Translations under genes and position numbers: made by a program
Shown: positions 56,601 through 64,000 of the stretch, piece after piece
How positions within the stretch are numbered: the first letter of the stretch is position 1
Layout of the letters: every line of letters begins with the position of its first letter
Source: Cladorrhinum sp. PSN259
Taxonomy: Eukaryota; Ascomycota; Sordariomycetes; Sordariales; Podosporaceae
DNA length: 64,000 nucleotides
Assembly (NCBI GenBank): GCA_033725935.1
Contig: MU867095.1
Location: 1-64,000 of the forward strand
Direction: 5' to 3'
The notes under the pieces: model-generated
What the model was told of the DNA's origin: nothing
The model's database searches: none
Seen by the model: the letters and a program-made list of their open reading frames with translations, nothing else

Positions 56601-57134
56601 GCTCAATGCGATCGCGAATTCGCGAAAGCTACGATTTTCTTGACCGCGTTGCTGTTGCTGCTCGGGTCCAGAAACAAAGGAAACGGTTTTGTTGCCAGAA
56701 TCAGGGGACAGGCCAAAAACGCGCTTCAATGGGCTCTTTGGGGAGTGTCGCGATCGGGAAAGCGGCCGCGTCAATGGCTTCAAGTTCGACCTCGAGGATC
56801 GTACCGAGAGCTTGATATTTTGGCGCAATGGGGTACTGGCGGTCCCCAACTGGGGTGCCGAAAAACAAGTGGGCGAGGATGGCCCCGCCAGAATTGCTGG
56901 CGTTGCAGGGATTGGGGTCGATGCAAAAGCTTCGAAGTGTGCGGATCTTGAAGGTGTTGGCGATTGACGAAAGCTTGCAGAGCTTGCGGGTGTGGGCGAT
57001 GCTGCTCCTGACAATCGAAATTTTGACGGGGACCTGGAGAGCGACCTGCGTAGAGACCTAACTGCAGAGCTCACGTCGACGTGTGTGGGTGAAGGAAGGG
57101 TAAGAGTACCCCCACTCCCATTCGAGTATGACAT
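53619..57134 (-). CDS. wee1: WEE1/SWE1 mitosis-inhibitor kinase
   Basis: A single exon of 1171 residues. The first 790 are disordered and rich in Ser-Pro and Thr-Pro, likely CDK and other regulatory sites (for example SLSRSPSKFRLS, SPKSPLKRVFG). The kinase domain is at about 792 to 1128: glycine loop IGSGEFSKVY (about 798), VAIK-type lysine in YAVKKLRV, catalytic HLDIKPDNIL (about 937) and IADFGMATTW (about 956). EGDRKYISPEIL replaces the usual APE, as in the Wee1 family. Wee1 phosphorylates the inhibitory tyrosine of Cdk1 in G2. A 6.5-kb gene-poor region lies upstream. The start is the first ATG of the frame. Confidence 0.94.
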   Translation of the reverse strand: MSYSNGSGGTLTLPSPTHVDVSSAVRSLRRSLSRSPSKFRLSGAASPTPASSASFRQSPTPSRSAHFEAFASTPIPATPAILAGPSSPTCFSAPQLGTASTPLRQNIKLSVRSSRSNLKPLTRPLSRSRHSPKSPLKRVFGLSPDSGNKTVSFVSGPEQQQQRGQENRSFREFAIALSPASRRNLEKPSRHSMHLDVSGSSKTSFTEYIDSINNNSSPFPAISVSPLKRSDATMSLGQPSFGSPVAKRRSLHGISNSEGDLNIFNQTPVAQQQHPGFDIHEDASHEYQLTGFAASPFRDPLAPPSPSAVVAKRACSLRKSTLQQRHGETRSSWGKRIGEKQGAQITADATTPLGNRNRPRLSLDQYLPPEDRASPFNNQSPLPNPSVHPLQARQPGQPHPLSRSLTQSSSGSSLEDSPTHFPIQTERSRPPLNFSKSLPPGAQRPANDSQNVATPNYKQAKPLAAAFMTTGLVSKMNRNPEFAPQKQPGARIAPMPDTPCKKQYNSATYPPQFSGGRKSTRMSFGSPSTPFGSSGGSKDKSSLFFQQVRAGHTRKSSLLSLDGDDLAPSNDDFPPPTPTKNIFFKSIATPAQPAQTPLNPFRGFDTPAPTIGSTNGGAVPGTDRKSDTPPGAPSNEDEGEEDWSDDFVRPSTPFSKGSPFPSISYPSLGGNRTNPMPFKTPAPSRTAPLFFSSVNNAANQYSMTDPANPGSPLNMKGRPPHTPRDSTPSMAPPDSSSLFKPRSEPLGRSIPAPATPTTQDRSIFVGFGERRMSITPQNGHGPSDVDESLVARFDKSELIGSGEFSKVYRVVKSSAPSSYSIMGFSTTPRTPSTPVSEKVYAVKKLRVAMHGMKERTAKLREVSILQNLSHSSRVVRYIDSWEYSSHLYIQTEFCSEGSLDGFLKEVGQGGRLDDFRVWKIMLEVAEGLAAIHDAGYIHLDIKPDNILVSFDGSLKIADFGMATTWPAPKGIEGEGDRKYISPEILHGQFDKPADIFALGLIIFEIACNVELPENGPIWQALRNADLSAVPSLTCPEAASIIRDADGLPLEQTSPTQEAQVSTLFPFEAPTHDPSNLFGSPKRTELKDPPSFMVEVNDAHSLDNITKWMIQPDPADRPTAQQLLASAPVSWVADRRLCGATVFEGNWGPQVGPSVEELLDTDMSGDTEMTDV

Positions 57135-60100
57135 TGCCGTCTCTCTCTATTGTGTTTTTGGCAACTGCCACACGACAGCTATTATGTGACCTGTTTTTGT
57201 CCCTCCAGACGTGTGTTTCGGTAGGGTATGTGCTCGCTGTTCTCAACAGCACCTGAAAGACATGAAGATGTAATTGTGAAGCAAGTTAAGCCGATGAGCG
57301 CGGAACAACTCCTTTCCTTCGACGACGTGTCCGGGGAAGTGGACGCCGGGAAGATGGAAAAGGGACGCGGTTCCGGAGCAGTCGATTCGCGGATTCCCGA
57401 GGGCCGAGTGGTGTATCAAAACAGCGCAGCTCTTTGGGCGATGGCGCACCAAGCGCAAACTCAAATTCGATGGGGCCGGCCTCTGCAGGGCGGAAAGGTA
57501 CCAGACTGACGATACGGCCGGGAGGGGTGCAGAGTGATAGTTCGAAAGTTCGAAACCAGTCGACTATCGAGATGGGATGGATGGCACGAGGGCGTAACAG
57601 AACAGGAGGGGTACTGAAGATTGCTGAGGCGATATTCGTAGTTTGTGGTTGTCCGTCAGAAGAGGCAGTCTCGGCGGGGGACTCGGAAGGAAGAGGGCGC
57701 GTGTACACGTCAAATTAAGGCGTTATCATGCATCTTTGGGCGTGAAAAGCAGTGTGGCGCCTGCCTGTTGGTCTTTTCCAGTGGGAATATTTCTTCCACA
57801 ACTCTTGCCTAATGGTGGTCCTCCAAGCACATGATGCCAGATCAAGAGATGAAAGTGTGGTGTTGGCACTTGGGAAGCGCGGGCAGGTCAAGTGTTCGGT
57901 GCCGGTTTTCTGCTGGCTGCTGGCGCGGGTGGGTGGGGACCTGGATCCTTATCGGAGAGTATCGAACCTGCCTCTGGGTTCTGGGGGATTTGCGACAGGC
58001 GGGGAAACTGTGCGACACCCTCGATGATCACAGTCGAAGACGGTAGTGTAGAGGCGGGGTTGACCCAACAGTTGAATAGCGGTAGAGGTAGCCTTGGATC
58101 GCGAGGGATAGTGGGAGGCAATAAAGATGACGATGATCGATTCCAGAGTCTACAGAATACAGAACGGCCGTGAAGTCTTCGGGCAGCGACTCAGAGAGGC
58201 AATTGGCAAACCGCACAGAAAGATGGGACGGCTTCCTCTTGTTTACTTGGCTGTTTTCACGCGTTTTCGCGTTCAGAAGCCGCGTCAGACAGGGGAGCCC
58301 TTGTCGTTCCTGACTGCTAGCGTCACCGTGAGACCCACCCAGACGGCCAAGGGTGGCGTGGTGGCTGCTTGGTGGTTGGGTCCACACCCACCTGCTGCAC
58401 CTGCACGACTTCTTCTTTCCTTTTTGCACTTTGCGAACTTTTGTTCCCCAGAGGCAGAGACACGGCACGAGTGCACGGGGCAGAGAACCGTCAAGGCTTG
58501 CCGCCAGTGATGCAGGTTGCCGATCGACAAGATCCCACCAGCGTCATGTCTTTTCTTGAAGCACATGGGGCGGACTTGCCTGACATGTTCATACCAGTTG
58601 AGAAGACTAAGGTAGAAGCGGATTTGATCGGAAAAATGTGTCACGAGCGGTGAATTTTCAACTTTGGACATGTCATGGATGAATCGATGTTCAGATCGAA
58701 AAGTAAGTACTAGCAGCTGCCAACTGGAGATCCCATAGCTCTGGCACCATTCCGAGCCAATGAATTACACAAGGGGCGATCTGAAGGGGTGGGTGTCGGG
58801 AAGATAGACTCACACCGCTCCCGAAAGCCGTTGTGCGATGTGACCCACGACCTGCAGGGGAGGCAGCTTTCTCTCTTCTTTGTTCTCTACACTACAAACA
58901 AGTTGTTGACTCCAAACTTCAACCACTTCGAGGCAATGACAAGAATGCAAGCTGTATGAAACATGTGTCAACATATGTCTGTCACTTTGTTGCCTTCACA
59001 TGCCAAAGATAGTCTTGGGCGTGTGACAAAGCCACTGTTGGGCCGCCCAGAGGGTTAGAAAGGTCCAAAAAAAGGATCTTTCTGACCATCTTGGTGACCC
59101 TGAATAGACAAGACAGACAGCAAGCCGCCCACACCATCCATCACCTCCGCCGCCTTCGCCCAAAGACGAAACTCAATACTATCCATAATGATTATGGCCC
59201 GGCTTCTTTTTTTATGACAGGTCAATGCTATACCCCAAGGACATCTATACAGTTTTGTGGTGATGAGTGGTGTTCCGACACCCTTTGTTTTTTGTTTTGT
59301 TTACTTCCTAATCAAACCAAAACAAAACAAACCCAATAACAAACCGAAAATGCTTTGCCTCCCGCCTTCCGCGACTCCCGAAATCTTATTTCTTTTTGAC
59401 AGAACACCAGATTACGGGAATCCGGAGTAATCGGGGAAATACATATAAATACACGGCACCTCCGCGTAGTCATCAACGGGAAAAGAAAATTACAAGTTCA
59501 TGCCATGGGTTGTGTGTGGTGTGCGTCCCCTTGATGACCCCTGGATCTTCGTGTGGATCCAACCAATGGGGGTTTTCAGGATTCCCCCTCTCCCCTTTCG
59601 CGGTCTTCTTTCCCCGAACCTCACCGCAAATGTCTTCTGCACCATGTCATCATCCAAACCCCCAACTGTCCGGCACGATTGTTCCATAAACCCTTGGCAA
59701 ACAAAGCCCCTAAAAATATGGTTCGTCAATTGCAACTGCCATTTGTTCGTGTCAGGGGCAAAGAAAACAAAGTTTAGCCCCTGGTGCCATTGATATCTCC
59801 CCCGCGTACCCACAGAAGAAGGTTCGCAGCGATCTCGCCGTCTGTCATGTCAGTCAGCAGTAGTATAACATCCAAGATAAGATTTGCCCATCCGGTTCTC
59901 TGGATCTTGCATTCCGGGTCCTTTTTTCTCTCTACCCCTGATTCAGTCAGTGTGGCACAGCACCGTGTGTGTGATGATTTCTCCATGTAAGGAGCATTAT
60001 TATCACACACATTTTCAAATTTCATTCTCATGCTTCACAACGATAATTGTACATTACATGTGATGCATTGACCTGACCCTTATTTTTAAACAAAATGTAA

Positions 60101-62141
60101 ACACAGCCCACCCACACATCCAAATCATTGTGTTTGTTATTACTGTTGTTGTTGTTGTTGCTGCTGCTGTGTGATGGATCTGCCGCAAATATCACAAGCC
60201 TCCCTCCCCCCTGGCCTGCGAAAATCACCACCATCACCACCACCACCACCGCCACTTCATGATGATGTTTTTCTTTGTGGTTGCCTTTCCTGGGGATTGT
60301 TTCTTTTTCTCCTTTATCGTGCATGTTCCATATACAACTACTACAAGACATACATTTCACAAAACAATGCAATTTTTACACTAATTACACACCATGATTT
60401 AAAATGACAAAAATCATCATACGCCTTTTTTTTCTTCTTTCCAAGCCACATTTAACGAAAACCCAGGTTTTGTTTATGTCTGTGCATCGGTCCTTTTTTG
60501 GCAGTATCCTTCAACCCTGAGAGAAAAAAAAAAAGAAATTTTCCACCGTTAATCTGTTGCCAATTTTATTGAAAAGATCATTTGATCAATCCAGAACTTA
60601 CCGGGACGCGTCTACTACGTATTTGTATTTGTAAACAGCATCCAAATCGGGAGGTTTGCCTTATTGTAATTATCTGTAGTCCAAAACCCCCGGTTACAAT
60701 AACGTAGCGGTGAGGAGGCTCTGTTTTTCTTTCAGTTTCAGGGTGACATTGAATGGACGGTTGACGTTAAAAAAGCTTTTCTGAAAGAGAAAGAAGCCAA
60801 ACTATTCCGAGTTTAGTGTAGTGTTGTTTAGGATCTGGGAACAAGGAAGGAGGAGGACTATAGTAGATACCCGGTAAGTGTAGTATCGAGATGGGTTCCA
60901 CGTGCTACATACGACGGTTTGATAAACTGAACTCGGTTATCGATGGATACAGTGGGGTTTTTTGTTTTCACGCGACCTACACACGTTGTCGCGACGAGTC
61001 GTTTTGCCCATTTGGGTAAAGTGAAGATCGGGGGTGTATGGAAAAGGGGGTTTTGTTTTGGTCGGGTTGTTGCGTAGTTGAGGTACGAGCTTTGAAGATT
61101 CTGGGCTTTTGTTGTGAGGGTTGGTTCGGAAGAGATCATAACATGATTTAAATATGACGAACTGGGAATAGAGAGGGGGTGGTGTTGCTGGAATATCCCA
61201 CACTGGCGCGATAGTCAAGTTAAGCTTCGTCCGTCTAGATTGTTTGCGAATAACGAGATTCCGGTTTCAAAGTCCAAAGGAGACAATAAGACACTTGGAT
61301 GAGTATATTGAGTGGTTTGTCTGGCAATTAAAAGGCATGATACACGGCTGAAAGTGGCTGTGGCCAGAAAGAACGATGTCGAGGTAGAAGTACGCTCAGT
61401 CGAATTGTAAAGGCAAAACCGAGACATATAGCGATAGGTTCTTACGGTGTATCCTGTTTCCGTGGCCTATCGAGTAGCCCAGAACAAGATAATCTTGCAA
61501 ACACTTTATCATACACAATCACATGGCGCATTTCTCATTTTTTAAACCATCTTTGGCCGTGATATGGTTCGGTACCAACCCTGGACGCCAGAACAAACTC
61601 CAGGTCCTTGCGAACAGACAACGTTCTACGTCTTTGCTTATCCTCGGGATTGTCTATGATGTGACTTCAAGTTTCAGTGCATAGACGATTATTGACCAGA
61701 GCAGAAAAACTTGAAAAAGCAATCATACGCGAGAAGCAAGTATCCCCTCCGTCACTGACAAAATGGTACTACATGAATAACAGTGCCATCTAAGGCATCT
61801 CTACTTCATGTTCATAGGTCAGATAAAGCATATCTTCCTGACCTCCGGTCTTAGCCCTCCTTCATTGAGCATCGTCACGACCTTCTCACTCGGCCCTTCA
61901 TCATCTCCGTTAGCATCATCCCAATTAACACCATCACTGTCCTTTAGTACACGTTCCGCAGTTTCTTACCAAGAAATCCCTCCTCTTGGTATCTCCCTCC
62001 ACGGTCCGTCGACTTACCTCATCCTCCCAAGCCACCCACATCCACAAAACCCACAACAACCACAACCAGATCTCTCTCCCATGTCTCGCACCCACAATGA
62101 GCACCCTCCCCTCATAAGCATGCTTTTCGAAATCGACTTTC
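57135..62141. other. Gene-poor region upstream of WEE1
   Basis: Five kilobases without a gene I can support. Frames of 60 to 145 codons overlap on both strands between 57.2 and 58.7 kb and carry no domain; that part may be a long WEE1 leader. An imperfect T-rich/A-rich inverted repeat lies at about 59281 to 59330. GTT/GCT triplet runs occur near 60138 to 60170, and CCA/CCG triplets near 60222 to 60254. Confidence 0.5.
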
Positions 62142-62261
62142 GGTCTTGTGGGCGAGTGGTTAGCCGACCGGTCAACGGCGTTGATTTCACCCAGCGTTGC
62201 TTTCCTAAAGCGGAAGTCAGCGAAGGGCCGGGAGACGTCAGTTCGAACCTGACCAGGACCA
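62142..62261 (+). tRNA. tRNA-like Pol III gene, anticodon not assignable
   Basis: GGTCTTG at 62142 pairs over 7 bp with CAGGACC at 62254, followed by discriminator A and an eight-T Pol III terminator. T8-G9 and a 3-bp D stem with loop GAGTGGTTA (A box TGGGCGAGTGG) follow the 5' strand. The T arm is perfect: GTCAG, TTCGAAC, CTGAC (B box). The middle is far longer than normal (120 nt in total against 72 to 85). It can form a 10-bp hairpin, CGTTGATTTC with GAAGTCAGCG, that may be part of an intron. I cannot place a loop with U33 and a purine at 37, so the isotype is open. It may be an intron-containing tRNA or a tRNA-derived pseudogene. Confidence 0.6.
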
Positions 62262-62304
62262 TTTTTTTTGCTTCCTTTTCTTTTTCTTTTTTGTTTTCTT
62301 AATT

Positions 62305-62307
<3 letters not shown>

Positions 62308-62381
<74 letters not shown>
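62308..62381. repeat. CT dinucleotide microsatellite, 37 units
   Basis: An uninterrupted (CT)37 run, 74 bases, lies just after the tRNA-like gene and a T-rich stretch. It is expected to be length-polymorphic between strains. Confidence 0.95.
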
Positions 62382-62384
<3 letters not shown>

Positions 62385-63608
62385 AACGAGGGATGATGTT
62401 ATTTTTTTATCATGTTCTATTTAGCGATGTCTCTTTTTTTCTTTTTCCTTTTCTTTTTTATCATCATCATCATCTTTTTTTTTAAAAAAAAATTCATCCA
62501 ATCCATTGAATGTATCCAGCAACTGAATACAACTGCCCGTTCTTCCTCAACCATAAAGCCCAGCCCCAAACCACCAAGTTATACAACCTTGCTGAAAAGA
62601 AAAGCAATCTTCGGAGGGGAGGTACAGATACAGATAGAGTACATGGAACGGACACCACGAAACAGAATGGTTCAGGAGGAAGTGTAATCGAACTCTGGTG
62701 ACAAAGAACATAGCCAATATACAACAACAACAAACAAAATTCGAAATCCTCTACCTAGTTTGACTTCAAATATAATATGTGTTTTCTGACTTATAAAGAA
62801 AATTATTATTGGGATATGAACAAGAAAGTAATACATACAACATACCTTTTCTTGCATTTCTCAGGCAGAAGAAACTGATGTCGTTTAGTAATCCAAGATG
62901 ACAATGCTACACAAAAAAACAGACAGACAGACAGGCCTAATTAAAACATACATGCATATATACATACATACATACATACCTTACCTACCCACCTGAGCGT
63001 TGAAAGAGTGTTTCTTAAAAAAATATTCAGCTTGAACCAAGATAGATAGATAGCATTCGCATTTTGATTTGTGCCCAGCAAGTAGGTACCTGTATTTATT
63101 CTTAATAGCTACTTCCTGAAAGTCACCTACAGGTCATAGGTATGATCAGGTTGATCATCGTCGTGAAACTCAGAGACAGGTACCTGGTAGGTAGCCGTCG
63201 TCAACGGTCAACACTTACGCTTACCTGTTCCCGAGAGTATCATCTCATCAAAAAGCACCTTTAACAGCAGAATGCCATTTGAACTAGCACCACAAAGCAT
63301 CATCCTAGAGTAAATTGACTATCTACATCCAAGTGAAAAAAAGTAACCAGATACAAATTGTAGCAACGACGCTGAGAAAGAAAGGATGGGCTTAAAAAAA
63401 ACACGGCGATTATAGTCCTGAACCGAGTCACAGATAAATCTCGGTATACAAACTCCTGCTATAGTTTCCCCGTTTCCCCAATCATGTAACTCCCCTTACT
63501 GTATCTCCACCCAATACTGTCACCAATTGTACCCTTTTCCAGCATCCCCAGTCTAATCTAGAACTCTCTTTCTCAAAGACACCCCCCACCCCGCCAAATC
63601 TCCCAACT
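62382..63608. other. Intergenic region with simple repeats
   Basis: Frames are short. Simple sequence includes an A/T-rich stretch near 62462 to 62492 (TCA triplets, then T and A runs), (ACAG)n at 62920 to 62935 and (ATAC)n at 62958 to 62980. No gene is seen. Confidence 0.55.
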
Positions 63609-64000
63609 CTACAGACCACCCCATTTACTCCTCAAGAACTCCGCCCACCTCCCCAAATCCTCAAACCGACTGAGCAGATCCCCAATATCCTCTACCCTCC
63701 TCTGCCTCCCGTTAGGAGCAACAAGGTTCGTCTCGTCCAGCACGTTCTGAGACTCAACATGCACATACCCATTCTCCCTAATCTCCAACACGATATTCGC
63801 AGTCCTGTCCTCTGCAAAGGGAAAAACAACCCTCAGCCTCGGCACGGGAAGAACGGATAAAGTGACGTCGATTTTTAGAGCGTCTGCAGGGTCGATTATC
63901 TCCTCAGCAAGAGCCACCGAGGAAGAAGTCATGAAGTTATCGTATTCATCCTGATTGGTTAGGGTTCTGAGTTTCTTCGTAGGGGGGTGACCATTGGCAG
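63609..64000 (-). CDS. 3' end of a gene cut by the window edge; possible Mediator subunit 1 (Med1)
   Basis: The frame runs from the stop at 63609 up to the window edge without interruption, so only the last 130 codons are present. The ATG at 63932 is internal: codons upstream of it (GHPPTKKLRTLTNQ) look coding. The end pattern, a beta-rich stretch (LSVLPVPRLRVVFPF, then IVLEIRENGYVHVESQN) followed by a helix (RVEDIGDLLSRFEDLGRWAEFL), resembles what I recall of fungal Med1 C-termini. That resemblance is from memory and is weak; the coding call itself is firmer. Confidence 0.55.
   Translation of the reverse strand, partial: ANGHPPTKKLRTLTNQDEYDNFMTSSSVALAEEIIDPADALKIDVTLSVLPVPRLRVVFPFAEDRTANIVLEIRENGYVHVESQNVLDETNLVAPNGRQRRVEDIGDLLSRFEDLGRWAEFLRSKWGGL

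Noticed and set aside
57286..57708. 140-codon minus-strand frame just upstream of WEE1
   Set aside because: Pro/Arg-rich with overlapping open frames on the other strand and no family; more likely leader sequence with high GC.

Overview
The window looks like nuclear chromosomal DNA of a filamentous ascomycete, most likely a sordariomycete. Protein-coding genes sit 0.7 to 3.5 kb apart on both strands. Most have one to six short GT-AG introns, several with CTAAC or GCTAAT-type branch sites. The protein set (Cut8/STS1, Nop13, an Aco2-type aconitase, a four-ZZ Nbr1, Abz2, a Barentsz-like protein) is typical of Pezizomycotina. No transposon, CRISPR array, phage or plasmid feature is visible. The species was not determined.

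Layout from left to right. A 94-base poly-C run opens the window and is probably a contig end or sequencing artefact. Then come LST8 (+, four exons), convergent with a SCY1/Cex1 pseudokinase (-, seven exons). A proline/serine-rich protein of unknown function (+, from about 8.95 kb) converges on NOP13 (-). STS1/cut8 (+), RAD52 (+) and an Aco2-type mitochondrial aconitase (+) run in tandem from 16 to 24.3 kb. NBR1 (-), a CofD-family protein (-), a Barentsz/CASC3-like protein (-) and TOM70 (-) fill 25.5 to 42.8 kb. ABZ2 (+) diverges from TOM70. A pepsin-family protease without a visible signal peptide (-) diverges from MRC1/claspin (+), which converges on a WEE1 kinase (-). A gene-poor 6.5 kb stretch follows, holding a Pol III tRNA-like gene with an abnormal centre and a 74-base CT repeat. 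The right edge cuts a minus-strand gene whose end resembles Mediator subunit Med1.

The genes are mostly unlinked housekeeping functions: TOR signalling, tRNA export/COPI traffic, rRNA processing, proteasome localisation, recombination, lysine/TCA metabolism, selective autophagy, folate synthesis, mitochondrial import, S-phase checkpoint, G2/M control and transcription. Exon coordinates were derived by hand from splice consensus, frame continuity and remembered family sequence. Every spliced model given closes to a whole number of codons.

The least ordinary observations are these: a 185-codon open frame in phase behind the LST8 stop codon, with a possible 78-nt intron that would bypass the stop; a stop-free 135-nt intron of length divisible by three in STS1; a TTDTIS variant of the conserved TTDHIS motif in the aconitase; and the 120-nt tRNA-like gene. 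I did not find a convincing wholly new multi-gene system.
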